Of a DNA stretch of 64,000 bases, positions 12,360-22,824 are shown piece by piece. The notes beneath the pieces were generated by a model. It made no database searches, had not been told where the DNA came from, and saw nothing but the letters and a program-made list of their open reading frames with translations. Numbering within the stretch: the first letter of the stretch is position 1; each line of letters begins with the position of its first letter. The position numbers and the translations under genes were made by a program. The stretch is from Gracilariopsis chorda (Eukaryota > Rhodophyta > Florideophyceae > Gracilariales > Gracilariaceae): assembly GCA_003194525.1 (NCBI GenBank), contig NBIV01000030.1:248001-312000 (forward strand), read 5' to 3'.

Positions 12360-13080
12360 AGAGGAGTGGGTCAGGGTGATTTACTTCCACTTTCGAATAA
12401 GATTTGGGAAGGATTCCACTACGAGAGGGATCCAGTCGGTGCGAGTGTAGTGCTTTTTTTGTCGCGTTCCGTTTGATACAACTTAAGGAACGAATATTCT
12501 ACGTCGGGAGACCAGTTGTGGTACAGCCAGTGGTGAGCACAACATCCGTAAAAAAGGACTTTTAGATTCGACCTAACAGATGGATTCAAATAGGTGGTGG
12601 TCTCCCTAATATACGAGCGACGACCGGGGGAATCCTGAAAGGAGATCTGCAAGCACCAAGCAGAGAGAGGGTTCACTGGATGGAAGATAATTCTACGGGC
12701 GCTGCTATGGGTCGCGCTGGGTATTGGCGGTTTAGAAAACACACGTAGAGGATGCAGTAATAGCGTACCTGAAGGTGAGTATCACGAGGTTGAATCAGAC
12801 GAACTAGAATAAGCGTCGAGGGTGCTTGGATTAGTTCCCCGAAGGTGGAGCTTCCACCGGCGCACTATACATAGTGCCGCGAGCTGACTTCGACGGAAAC
12901 TATCTACTGCCCTATAACAATGTATGGTAGGATATTCTACCTAATTAAAGTACAGTCCGCTGGAACAATCTCTCTAGAGTGGTGTGCCACTTGGCATCAG
13001 TTAGAAAATACGATTACTCTGTTAGGAATATTCCGTAACAGCCCATCCTTATGAGCATGCATAGTACCCACTGTACCACA

Positions 13081-14639
13081 GTTCCAATCGTTTGTTTTTG
13101 TTTTTATTCACGAAAAAAATACAGAATGAAAACCCGATCACCAAGCTTTCCATACTAGATCCTTTCTCTGCGATTGGCCATCTTTATGCTTAGAAATCTC
13201 AGCTTCAATGCAGTTATGTAAAGTGGATAAAGTGTGTCAAAAGTAGTTTGATAGGACCCCAACAGAACAAAAATACTTAACTACTATGTGTCATAGATTT
13301 TGCTGGCTCTCTTTCGACCAAACAAGACAGTCGAATGAGAAACAAAGCAGCCCTTTTGTGTCAAACATTCTTTTACGAGAAATACGACTACCTCGGCAGC
13401 ACATGTGCTTCTTACGTCAACCTGTGTGGCTACTTCTGCGGAATTAGTTCATGCTCAGCTTCAAACTCTGATACTGTTAAATAAATAGGCTTCTGAAACA
13501 TATGAACGTCTGTATCTTCGTGTCACAAAAAGTGGTAAACGTTTGTCAATTCTTGACAAACGTAAGTGGTGTGTGTGCTGTGTATTGTGTTGTCATGACC
13601 TGGATTTGCTTTTTGAGGCTCTTCGTCGTTGCTTTCTTCTGCAATTTACTTTTCCAGTGATACTACTGCCGTATAGTTGGCTGCAGCAAAGAGCTGTTTG
13701 GTATGCTGGGTTTGCGCTTCGAAGTGGATCATGAAGGCAACTGCTGTGCTAACGTCTTCATTTGAGTCTGTCATTCTCGCTAATGGTGAGGGGATGATTA
13801 TAGCATTATAGAGATGTTTGGTGCGATAGATTGTAAAGATAGTCTTTGTAAGAAGGCAGTGAACAAAACAACATTATTTCAAAATAACAAACCGTTTGGA
13901 ATCGCCGCTTTGCATATAAGAGCGTTTGGTCTTAATTACAAACCTTTTGTTGTCTGTTTTTGTTGGTTGAGCCATAAATCTGTTGAAATTTTTTTTGGTT
14001 CTTAATGGTTTATATTACAACCTTTTTGTTAAAGTGGTTGGAAGGCCCATTGTTGGTTATTTCTGGTGGCTGGTGCTCTTTATTGGGTTAAGGAGTTAGA
14101 CTTTCTTTCTATATTTTTAGTTTGTCATCGCTGCCTCGTTCTCAGCCACCGGAATGGTGTCTTCAAGAGCTTGAAAACCGGTTGAAATGTGGCACGAAGA
14201 TACAGGGTTTAGCATGAAGCCTTCAAGGCCATCAGGAAGCTCACCCAACGGCAAAATGAGTCACGTTTCAAATGGGCAACTCCTGAAAACACAATTGCGT
14301 ATCTTGAGATGGGAGTTTTTACCCAAAATGTGCTGCTGAGGGGGTGGCCAGCGGTTGAAGTGAAGACACGTCGGTGAAGATTTGGGCTCCGACCCAAATG
14401 ACCAAATGCGTACTTTTCCCTCCAAAATAAAGATCGATAGCAAACTCTCCCGCCCTTTCACGCCTTGAAAAGGCGTAACGAGAACACAGACCTGTCCCTT
14501 TCTGGGCGTGCGAGATGTTAAACAGCTCGAACCCGTAGTCCCGCCCACTTACCCGCAAACCACCCTCGTCAGTTGCAGTGCACAGTAACAACATCCTCCT
14601 GCACGCTACCTCCCCATTTCGACTTCACAGCAGCACAGT
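13081..14639. other. Region without a recognisable gene
   Basis: A/T-rich sequence follows the outer end of the right gypsy arm and gradually becomes more balanced. Small open frames (for example 13543-13734 plus, 14594-14319 minus) show no known motif or repeat relationship within the window. Nothing can be supported. Confidence 0.45.
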
Positions 14640-15480
14640 GCGGGCATGGCAACGAACGATGCTACTCCCAGCTATGTTTCCACTGTAGCCACAGATTGGT
14701 TTATGCTCCTTTCAGCTCGACCGTACATGGCTCAGGTGCCGTCGTTCTTGCTGAGAATCACAGTTCATCGGCAGCCGCCAGGACGACTCCTTCTCCGCTT
14801 CCTCCCGCCCCGACAGCAAATCCATCAGCTGCCTCATCGCTGCCATCGCAAAGACCATCGAGCCACAAATCAAAGAAGACGACTACGGTTCGAGGAAATG
14901 GCTTCACGGCGACGGAGACCGAGGCAATGCTGAGCACTGGTGAACATATGTTACCGCCTGTACCGTGAAGAGTGGGATACTGTTTTGTTCGAGCACAATC
15001 AGCTCTTCGGCGATGAAATGAAGACTGTGGTCTGAAGAGGAAGTTCGCGACCCTACACAGAAAGAAAAATGCCCACTGGGAGATTCCCTGGTGCCGGAAA
15101 ATGTCCGTAGGGCGAAATATATTCGCTGTAAGATGACGGGGAGAGCGAATCTTGGCTGTGGGGACGAAGAAACGGACGAAATCACAGGGCTGCTACAACG
15201 CCGCTCTCGCTTCCGTCACCGCATCCCCTCATTGCCAAAAGAAGTGGAGTGTCATCCAAAACATTTGATGCTGAGGATTTTCTCACAATGATGAAGATGA
15301 CGATGCTGCAAGAGCAGCAGCGCCACGTGGAAAATGCAAGGCACCGAGAAGAGAATGGGAAGGGGAAAGAGCGCATTAGGGAAGAGGAAAAAAGCAAAGA
15401 GATGAAGAACGCCGTGAAGATCAGCAGAGGCGAGAGCATGAGAGCAAACGGCAGTACCTGTTTTTCGAGGCAATGCTTTT
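14640..15480 (+). pseudogene. Frameshifted SANT/Myb-like (DUF6818-like) gene remnant
   Basis: Reading the plus strand across several frame changes gives the segment order of a SANT-like family known from oomycetes and fungi. A Ser/Pro/Ala-rich N-terminus is followed by GNGFTATETEAMLSTGEHMLP, then EEWDTVLFEHNQLFGDEM, LKRKFATLHRKK, KMPTG, and SLVPENVRRAKYIRCKM. A charged C-terminal helix (MTMLQEQQRHVENARHREE) completes it. At least three frame changes lie near 14965, 15034 and 15080. Family recognition rests on memory of the pattern, not on a search. Such proteins are predicted DNA-binding and are often repeat-associated. Confidence 0.4.
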
Positions 15481-15484
15481 GATG

Positions 15485-15974
15485 ATGTCTGCGAACACAA
15501 AGCAACACAGCGGCAAAATAGAATGGCTTTATACATCGACTAGTGTTGTTTTTCGATGGTTTAGGAGCCAAAGCTGTCGTAGAGAAACAAGTTGCTTCTG
15601 CGCCCTTGTGGGGCATACATGTGTTCAAGATCTGTTTAATTCCGACCACGTGCGAGCGGAAGTTAAACAGTAAAATAGTCGTTAACAGTACCTTTTTTTC
15701 GCCGTTTTCTTCGTATGTCAAACGATCTTTAAGTTTTGGGGACGTTCCCTGGAAGGCACACATACTCCGTTTAGCCCCCTCACGAGGGGATGTAGCCTGT
15801 CGGGCCACCATTAAATCCATGGAGTTTTGTGCAGAACCTAGGTAGTCTTTGCAGACTTGATTAAAAACGGATGCGTTTCCCTGCAAAAGGCCGAATCGAC
15901 TACACATCTTCCTCGATTCACCGCCGCTGCGTGATAGGCTACACCTGAACATGGCGTCAACGAAGCCTGGCGCA
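15485..15974. other. Region without a clear gene before the Helitron chain
   Basis: A minus-strand frame spans 15952-15182 (256 codons), but it runs antisense to the SANT-like remnant and has no motif. It ends with CGCA immediately before the TCTCAACACC Helitron start, so base 15974 is the A of the A|T Helitron target. Confidence 0.4.
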
Positions 15975-16036
15975 TCTCAACACCACCCCGTATTATAATG
16001 ATTTACACATGTATGAGGGGGGTGTTGTTGATTGAC

Positions 16037-16114
16037 GGGAGGCGTTGCGCCAATAAACACGCGCGCACGCCCCCGTACGCGCGTGCAAAAACCTCTCTTG
16101 GCGCAACGCCTCCC
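16037..16114. repeat. Subterminal stem-loop of the Helitron family
   Basis: The 16-base arms GGGAGGCGTTGCGCCA (16037-16052) and TGGCGCAACGCCTCCC (16099-16114) are perfect complements. A second inner stem of CACGCGCG/CGCGCGTG lies between them. Equivalent stem-loops occur at 22910-22987, about 23370-23453, 23958-24030 (weaker), 24490-24570 and 55820-55897, always 50-65 bases after the Helitron 5' end and followed by CAG-rich sequence. Confidence 0.8.
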
Positions 16115-16998
16115 CACCATTCAAAAAATTTAACACCAGCAGCAGCAGCAGCAACGCTCAGAGCTTATTGGCTGCTGCTGCATGTTGACTGTCGCTGCTG
16201 TTCAGTGGCTGGCACTACAGTAAATGACTGCAGTGCCAGCCACTCTGCAGTACCTGGCTTGCACGACAAGTGGCTGCTTTTTTGCACTGCGCGAGTGCAG
16301 CACAATGCACAGAGCATATATACTGCACTGGCGCAGTGCAAAAAGCATCTCGCTTGCTGACCCTAACTACTATTTTCACCTCCCATTTCAGGCTGGCCAA
16401 TGGCGCAGTGTCGTAACCTTTTGCTACTTTGGGCACTGTTTGCTAGCCTGGGACCTAGGCAAATCCGAGCTCGTGTGCAGGTCGCCACACGAGTAACCCA
16501 CTAATTTCCACGGATCTGGGAAAGGTCAGGTGCTCCTCTGTGGTATACTGGTCGTTTGACGGCGATCAAGAAGTCTAAGGGTTTCCCGGACCTAATACCA
16601 GCTTGCTGTGCAGGGTCTGGGGCGGCCGCCGTGTCGTACCTCATGGGGCCGGAAAGCACACTTCGGTTTGTTAGTAAAGACAGACCAATCCTTACAACCA
16701 GACGCGGGTTCAACATCAAACGGCTTGAAAACCGGCTGGGCACACTCCGTCCGTCGTAATCCAACAGGAGTGTGTCGAGAGTCCCTGTGCTGCGCACGAC
16801 TGCATTGGGTAAATATAAGCCTTGCAGCATTTCTTTTAATTGCTGCATGCGACTAGGGCCGGTGGGTGCAAAGCAACAAACTGCAACCATTTTTTCACAC
16901 TCAACTTTTTGTTAAATTGGAAATTATTCTGGAACTCTGGCAGATTTTTCAAAGGTTTCAAAAATAGAACTGTTTTTTTCTTTTTTTGGTAAATTGAA

Positions 16999-19677
16999 AT
17001 GACGCGAGGAGGTCCACGTCCAAACTCTGGCGAGGACAGACCGAACTCTGGAGGTGCTCGAAGAAATTCTGGAGGAGCCAGAGCCAATTCTGGAGGTGCA
17101 CGAGCCAATTCTGGAGGTGCTCGAGCCAATTCTGGAGGTGCACGAGCCAATTCTGGAGGTGCACGAGCCAATTCTGGAGGTGCAAGAGCCAATACCGGGG
17201 GTGTTCGAGCCAATGCCGGAGGTGCCATAGATAATTCTGGAGGTGCCAGAGCCAATTCCGGAGGTGCCAGACAGAATGCTGGAGGTGCTAGAACAAACGC
17301 TGGAGGCGCCAGAGCCAATTCAGGAGGGACCAGAGCCAATTCCGGTGGTGCCAGAGCCAATTCGGGAGGGGCCAAAGTGAACTCAGGAGGCGCAAGGCCA
17401 GGAGCTGGACGACCTCGACGATTACCAGTTCCTCCCGCTCCAGATGACATGCCGGTAAATGAGAGCGGTGTGCACGTGCAAGGACCCATTGTTCCAGCCG
17501 TGGAAGAGGAAGAAATTACTCCTGCACCTAGTTCGGTTGCAGCTGCAGATAGCACAGGCGCAGCTGGAGCCAGTGGATCTGTTGCCACAGGTTTACCAAC
17601 TTCGTGCCCAATTCCTGGGTTTCTGGAGTTTGTGAGAGGATTTCAAAGTCACATTCCACCGCCTCCGATGCCTCCCCCTCTCCTACCGATGACTGCAGAA
17701 CAGATGCCTGCTGCGATGGAAGTGGAAGAGGATGAGATCATCCCTGCTCCTTCACAGCCACCGCTGTCACCACCGCCGCCACAGCAGCCTGCTCTGCCAC
17801 AGCAGCCTGCTCTGCCACAAGCTGAGCAAGAGGAAGAACAGATGCCAGTCCCGATGGAAGTGGAAGAGGATGAGATCACCCCGTCTCTCTCACACCCGCC
17901 GCCGCAGCCTGCGCTGCCACAAGCTGAACAGGAAGAACAACAGATGCCCATTCCGATGGAGGTGGAAGAGGGTGAGCTCACACCGGCTCCCTCACACCAG
18001 CCGCAGCATGAGCCACAGCAACAGCTTGATACGACGATCATGCAGTGTGCTGGATGTCTGGATCGAGGACTGTATCGCGTGTACTATGCATGGGATACCG
18101 TGGCAGATGAAGCTTCGAATGATCCAGCCATCCGTGCAAGCATTCCAGAATTTGAGACGCTTTCCACTGCGGGTCAAAGGCGATGCGGAAGATGCGGCGA
18201 GCACGCACACACGCTCTCCTCCTGCATGTACCCGGACTGGACATTGAGAATTCATAGCTGCAAGTTCTGCGGATTCGTTTTGCTTGGCAAAGAGAGCAAT
18301 GGAGTGTGCTGTGGAATAAAAAGAATGTCAGGATGGAGCGTCACGTTCTGCAGAAGGCATAGCAGCGAGTTGGTGTGCAGTCTTTATAGCCTGAGAGCCT
18401 TTCACAGCCATTTCCTCAACTTGAATACGCTCTTTGCGACGACCCAAGCGTTCATGGACATGTCTTATGTGACGGGAGGTGGTCCCTCCTTTCTCAGACT
18501 TGAGGGCAACGCAGCTCTCGCTCTGCCCATGCAGAACCAGAACAACACGCGCTACAGCTTTCTATGGGGTACCGGTCCGCCTTCCTTGGATCCATCTCAC
18601 TATGCGCCTGCTAATCTGCGTGCGTTCACTCAGGACATCAACGTAAGAGACATCGTACCCAAGTTGTACGATGTGATCCAGCCAAAGCCAGACGTGGTGC
18701 GCAAACGTTACCGATCCTTGCTTAGCATGCAACAGCAACAACAACAACAAAATGCCGAAACTGCCGTGGATATCAGCGTGCAAGCAGCGGAACAAGTAGT
18801 AGTTGTACGTGGATACGAAGGAACCCGAAGTGCTACTGTCAGTGCTCCTCATGCAGGTACTGGCCCTCTCCCTGAAGATGTTCCTGGTGGGGGTCCAACC
18901 ATGATGAGAACGCTCGTGGTTGATCCGACTGGCCTGTACCGAGTGGAGTCCCAGGTACTGCGCTTGGTAGAAGGAACCGTAACCGAAGAGCACGCTGCAG
19001 TGACGAGTGCTGCTGCTGCTGGAACAGGGGCGATTGCGAATGCCGCAAACAATGCGCAAGTGCGGTACCGACTTCTACAACTGGCATCCAAACTTGCAGA
19101 GAAGGGCACTTTCCCTGTTCTCTACCCGTACGAAGATCAGCACAAACTGTTTGACATCGGCCTGTTTCTGGATGCAAGGAACTCCACACAGCAAAGCTCA
19201 GGTCTCGGCGTCAACGAGTGGAAGCTACGAAAGCTCACCGGGGCTGAGAACGCGAAGCGACGTCTGTACTCAGACAAAATCCTCCTAAACAGTGGACCGT
19301 TGATGCAGATGTGGATGCTATGCACGCACAAAAACATTGAGGACATGCAACTACGTTTTCTGGATAGAAAGCAAAAGGCACTTATTGTACAAGAGCAAGT
19401 GATCCAGCAAGCACAACAGCAAACAGGTCATGTGTCACCATCCCAGTTCGCGCAAATGGGACGCATATTTGTGCCCGATTACTCGGTCAACTCAGCATCG
19501 TACTGGAAAAACAAGCGCATGGATGTACAAGCGATCATAGTGCGGAGAGGACCGCCTTCTCTTTTCATTACAATCACCATGAAAATCTGGAGAGAGGACA
19601 TCCAGTGCCTTGGTATGGATACCAGCAGTCGGAGCGCATTTACGGCACAGAGTAACCACCCTCGACAGTTTGACTGA
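16999..19677 (+). CDS. Helitron N-terminal protein part (GGARANS repeats, zinc finger)
   Basis: The 892-codon frame starts at ATG 16999. Residues ~15-135 are a seven-residue repeat of the type GGARANS, then a Pro/Glu/Gln-rich linker with repeated VEEDEI segments. A Cys-rich region follows: CGRCGEHAHTLSSC, then CKFCGFVLLGKE..GVCCG, the Helitron-like N-terminal zinc finger. Downstream are the conserved Helitron blocks GGGPSFLRLEGN, AGTGPLPEDVPG and LFITITMKIWRED. The frame ends at TGA 19675-19677, where Helitron 2 has Arg (D-R-P), so this is probably CGA>TGA and not the natural end. The Rep and helicase parts follow in other frames. Confidence 0.7.
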   Translation: MTRGGPRPNSGEDRPNSGGARRNSGGARANSGGARANSGGARANSGGARANSGGARANSGGARANTGGVRANAGGAIDNSGGARANSGGARQNAGGARTNAGGARANSGGTRANSGGARANSGGAKVNSGGARPGAGRPRRLPVPPAPDDMPVNESGVHVQGPIVPAVEEEEITPAPSSVAAADSTGAAGASGSVATGLPTSCPIPGFLEFVRGFQSHIPPPPMPPPLLPMTAEQMPAAMEVEEDEIIPAPSQPPLSPPPPQQPALPQQPALPQAEQEEEQMPVPMEVEEDEITPSLSHPPPQPALPQAEQEEQQMPIPMEVEEGELTPAPSHQPQHEPQQQLDTTIMQCAGCLDRGLYRVYYAWDTVADEASNDPAIRASIPEFETLSTAGQRRCGRCGEHAHTLSSCMYPDWTLRIHSCKFCGFVLLGKESNGVCCGIKRMSGWSVTFCRRHSSELVCSLYSLRAFHSHFLNLNTLFATTQAFMDMSYVTGGGPSFLRLEGNAALALPMQNQNNTRYSFLWGTGPPSLDPSHYAPANLRAFTQDINVRDIVPKLYDVIQPKPDVVRKRYRSLLSMQQQQQQQNAETAVDISVQAAEQVVVVRGYEGTRSATVSAPHAGTGPLPEDVPGGGPTMMRTLVVDPTGLYRVESQVLRLVEGTVTEEHAAVTSAAAAGTGAIANAANNAQVRYRLLQLASKLAEKGTFPVLYPYEDQHKLFDIGLFLDARNSTQQSSGLGVNEWKLRKLTGAENAKRRLYSDKILLNSGPLMQMWMLCTHKNIEDMQLRFLDRKQKALIVQEQVIQQAQQQTGHVSPSQFAQMGRIFVPDYSVNSASYWKNKRMDVQAIIVRRGPPSLFITITMKIWREDIQCLGMDTSSRSAFTAQSNHPRQFD
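17040..17400 (+). repeat. 21-bp coding minisatellite (GGARANS repeats)
   Basis: About 17 tandem 21-base units of the form GGAGGTGCNMGAGCCAAYTC encode the seven-residue repeat. Units vary mostly at single positions (A-R-A-N-S-G-G, A-R-T-N-A-G-G). The same array, more decayed, is at about 56815-57110 in Helitron 3, but it is missing from Helitron 2, which begins MSSSSHRPPSRCGGRRSGAG. The antisense strand is open too (LAPPE repeats), a by-product of the unit sequence. Confidence 0.85.
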
Positions 19678-20167
19678 CCTGATCTGATTGCAAGGGTGTA
19701 CAATCAGTACGCAAACTACTTCATGAAAGACTTAGAGAAGAACTCGGAGCACATCTTTTGATTGAAGTGCATGGGCTTGCATCAAAGCTCGTGTTTCAAG
19801 AGCGCAATGTGCCTCATCACCACATGCTTGTGTGGCTCGAAGGAGGCGTGATTGAAGACATTGATGTGATCGACGATCTGATTCGTGCAGAACTTCCCCT
19901 TCCAGGCGAAGACAACGCGTTGCGTGCCCTCATTCGTTCCATGCACAGGCACTGCCACGTCCCCTATTGCCGTAATCGCGCTGGGTGTTGCAAGTTTGGA
20001 TACAACAGCAACATGATTTTGCCGGAGACGTACATTGAAGAAGGCACGAATCGCGTGATCTACCACAGAAGAAGGCACCAAGACCTCAAGATAGTGCCGT
20101 ACAACCCAACTCTGACCAAGAAATACCGCTCTCATATCACGTAGAACGCACGCAAGGAGGGGTCGCA
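19678..20167 (+). pseudogene. Rep (HUH nuclease) segment of Helitron 1, broken
   Basis: Translating across the breaks gives PDLIARVYNQYANYFMKDLEKNS, then after TGA (19759-19761) and a one-base loss, LVFQERNVPHHHMLVWLEGG (two-His HUH motif, about 19793-19852). HRHCHVPYCRNR follows, then VVPYNPTLTKKYRSHI. A second one-base loss near 20135 moves into the helicase frame, where the Y2 motif AYLMKYAFK follows at about 20171-20197. This is the rolling-circle nuclease that nicks and joins Helitron ends; in this copy it cannot be made as one piece. Confidence 0.75.
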
Positions 20168-22702
20168 GTGGCTTATCTGATGAAGTACGCGTTCAAGCAG
20201 CCCAAAGCTCAGGAGGTGGTGCTCAATGTGAGTGGTGTTAATGAGACAGGCACACACAACGAGCAGCAACAAGAGCCGCAGGTGCAGAACGACATTCGTG
20301 CATACATGCGAGCGCGTGTGGTGGGCGCCGTCAATGCAGCTTGGAGAATTTTCGAGTTTCGACATGTTCACATCGTACCAAAAGTAGAGCGACTGGCCAT
20401 TCACTTGGAAGGAGAGCGATCGTTTCTGTTCAGAGGTCCAAATCATATCCATTCCGAATTGCCACCGTCTACGTTAGAGAGATACTTTGCAAGGCCTGAA
20501 GCATATGCGAACCTCGACTACCTTTCGTACTTTAAAGAATTTCGATTGTATCGCACGCTTCCAGCCCGAGTGCTTAACAAATACGACGGAGACAGCACTT
20601 CGGTGCCCACAGACGACTGCGATCCGCCTATGTACGTGGTAGAGCGCACGGAAGACGAGCAGTGCGTCGCAAGGATCAGAGGTGTTTCATCGTCGGACAT
20701 TGAGCTATTTGCTCTGTGCTTGCTGCTCATGAATCACGGCTCGAGCTCTTATGAAGACGCAAGGACTTTCAATGAACAGCAGTATGAAACTTATCGTAAA
20801 ACCGCAATTTCAATCGGACTGTTCGCGGACGGATCCGAGTTTGATATTGCATTTCAAGAAGCAGTGCAGATCTACAGCACGCCCTCCAAGCTACGATGTC
20901 TGGTTGTCACACCATACCAGCAAGGCGCAGACCCAGAAAAAATGGCCGTCGAAAACTGGGAGGCGTCTTGTAGCGACATACATACAGGACATAAGCAGAA
21001 AGGAAAGCAAGAAATGTATCGACGTGTGGTTGAGATCTCAGACCGGCACGGAGGACGATTGCTTCGCGATCAAAGCTTCTTCTCTCAACACCTACAGCAG
21101 GATCCTGCAGCATTGACTGAGGCGAATCGAGCTACAACAAGTCGAGACGCGCGAGTGGTGCGAAATTCGTCAGCTTTGCAGTCAAGGTACGCCACCTTAA
21201 AACCTCGCCAAATACAAGTCATTGACACCGTCATTGCCGCATTGCAACAACGGCAGGCGCTGCAGGAGCAAACAAGCACTCCTGGAAACGTGTTGTTTGT
21301 GCAAGGATGCGCAGGAACCGGAAAGACATACGTGCTCAACCTCCTTCGTGATATCGCTGAGTTGGAAGGAATGCTCGCCGAAATGACTGCTACAACAGGT
21401 ATTGCAGCTTCGTTATACGAAGGTGGCCGCACTTTACATAGCCTGCTCGGACTGGGTGTAGCTGATAGGGACAGCACAAGCAGCACGAAAGCCACTTTGT
21501 CAAAGTATGGTCCCCCATCTCAACGTTCAGAACTGCTGCGCGAAATGCAACTGCTCGTCTTGGATGAGGCGTCCATGCTCTCACGAAAGCTCTTTGAACT
21601 CATGGATGCGTTGCTCAAAGATCTTCGCTGCAGTGGAATGGAAAACCCGCCTCCGTTTGGGGGCTTTACCATCGTTCTATCCGGCGACTACTCCCAGCTG
21701 CTTCCAGTGGTGCCGCAGGTGTACATGGAGTCCGAGCCAAATGGAAATGTGAGACGAGTGTACACAAGCATTCTCAACGAATTGCCGTGGAAAAGTGATC
21801 TGTGGACGTTGTGCTCGGTTCAAGTGCTGTATCTCACCAAACAATTACGCCAAGCCGATGATATCGCATTTGCGTCGCTGTTACGTTCCATTGCACGCAA
21901 CACAATACCCGACAACGCTCCATTACCACTCAGATCTACCGGTGGCATGCAAACCACTTACCAATTCTTGTGGAAGTGGCTCACAACACGACGCAAGGAG
22001 GATGTGGATCTCAGGAAAATGCTCATTGCGTCCACAAACCAGTTGGTCGACGAACACAATGCGGCAGCGCTGGATCTGTTTCCTGGTGAACGCTTCACTC
22101 TTCCGTCAGCTACGACGGTACAACCTGACTGTGGACAGAACTCAGACCCCGAGGTTACCAATACTTTTGTTCCAGAATTTGCATATCAGTATGCGCCTAC
22201 TGGAGTACCGCCTCATAACTTGGACTTGAAGATCGGTGTGCCAGTTATGGTCATTCGGAACGTGCTGCATACCGCTGTGGTCAGTGGAAAGCTGTTCGTA
22301 GTCGTGCGTGTTGATCAGTTTACGATGCAGGTGGCTCGATTCGACGAGAACGGACAGGTGCTGGAACGACAGCTCCTGCTTCGTATCGACTTCGAGTTTT
22401 CTTTCGCAGACATTCGCATGATTCGAAGGCAGTTCCCCATTCGTTTTGCGTTTGCAGCTGCTGTTCACAAAGGACAGGGAAAAAACTTGGACGGTTTGGT
22501 TGTGGATGTACGATCCAACTTCTTCTGCGCCGGTCAGTTCTATGTCGCATTGTCGCGCGTTCGAAGGAACGACCATGTGCTACTCCTGCATGACCCACAG
22601 CTTACATCCACAAATGCGCACACAGTTCAACCCATGCCTGTGGCCATCGCCAACCCAGTGCTGCTTGAAGCCATTCAGTTCTGCATCCCTCCACAACCAT
22701 AA
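20168..22702 (+). CDS. Helitron Pif1-like helicase part
   Basis: The 844-codon frame opens in the Rep Y2 motif (YLMKYAFK; the first in-frame ATG is at 20180), so the true product is joined to the upstream Rep region. The helicase motifs are complete: Walker A GCAGTGKT, TATTGIAA, Walker B LLVLDEASM, motif III LSGDYSQLLPVV, LTKQLRQ, and the C-terminal HKGQGKNLDGLVVD and FYVALSRVR. It would unwind DNA 5'>3' during rolling-circle transposition. The frame has no internal stop, and the length fits a Helitron C-terminal half. Confidence 0.8.
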   Translation: MAYLMKYAFKQPKAQEVVLNVSGVNETGTHNEQQQEPQVQNDIRAYMRARVVGAVNAAWRIFEFRHVHIVPKVERLAIHLEGERSFLFRGPNHIHSELPPSTLERYFARPEAYANLDYLSYFKEFRLYRTLPARVLNKYDGDSTSVPTDDCDPPMYVVERTEDEQCVARIRGVSSSDIELFALCLLLMNHGSSSYEDARTFNEQQYETYRKTAISIGLFADGSEFDIAFQEAVQIYSTPSKLRCLVVTPYQQGADPEKMAVENWEASCSDIHTGHKQKGKQEMYRRVVEISDRHGGRLLRDQSFFSQHLQQDPAALTEANRATTSRDARVVRNSSALQSRYATLKPRQIQVIDTVIAALQQRQALQEQTSTPGNVLFVQGCAGTGKTYVLNLLRDIAELEGMLAEMTATTGIAASLYEGGRTLHSLLGLGVADRDSTSSTKATLSKYGPPSQRSELLREMQLLVLDEASMLSRKLFELMDALLKDLRCSGMENPPPFGGFTIVLSGDYSQLLPVVPQVYMESEPNGNVRRVYTSILNELPWKSDLWTLCSVQVLYLTKQLRQADDIAFASLLRSIARNTIPDNAPLPLRSTGGMQTTYQFLWKWLTTRRKEDVDLRKMLIASTNQLVDEHNAAALDLFPGERFTLPSATTVQPDCGQNSDPEVTNTFVPEFAYQYAPTGVPPHNLDLKIGVPVMVIRNVLHTAVVSGKLFVVVRVDQFTMQVARFDENGQVLERQLLLRIDFEFSFADIRMIRRQFPIRFAFAAAVHKGQGKNLDGLVVDVRSNFFCAGQFYVALSRVRRNDHVLLLHDPQLTSTNAHTVQPMPVAIANPVLLEAIQFCIPPQP

Positions 22703-22824
22703 TCATATTTCTTGCATTCTTCAATCATTGAATTAAACTACTTGCTTTTCTGCTTTTGCTTTCTTCACGCATTTTGTCTTCCCACCGCTGTTTATGACTC
22801 CTCCACCGCGACGCGCAGCGCCGC

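Larger units (their letters stand above)
9029..13080 (-). mobile_element. Right arm: inverted copy of the gypsy LTR-gag-protease unit
   Basis: The reverse complement of this segment matches 1242-5290 from the LTR-like outer end (TGTGGTACAG at 13080) to the inner break (about 9029), at nearly equal length. Stops and frameshifts differ between the arms, so they have decayed separately since duplication. The right arm is slightly better preserved, with longer frames for the N-terminal Gag and protease. Confidence 0.7.

Noticed and set aside
15182-15952. 256-codon minus-strand frame
   Set aside because: Antisense to the SANT-like remnant, no motif and biased composition.
16836-17588. Long minus-strand frame with LAPPE repeats
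   Set aside because: It is the reverse reading of the 21-base repeats of Helitron 1; the array length keeps all frames open.
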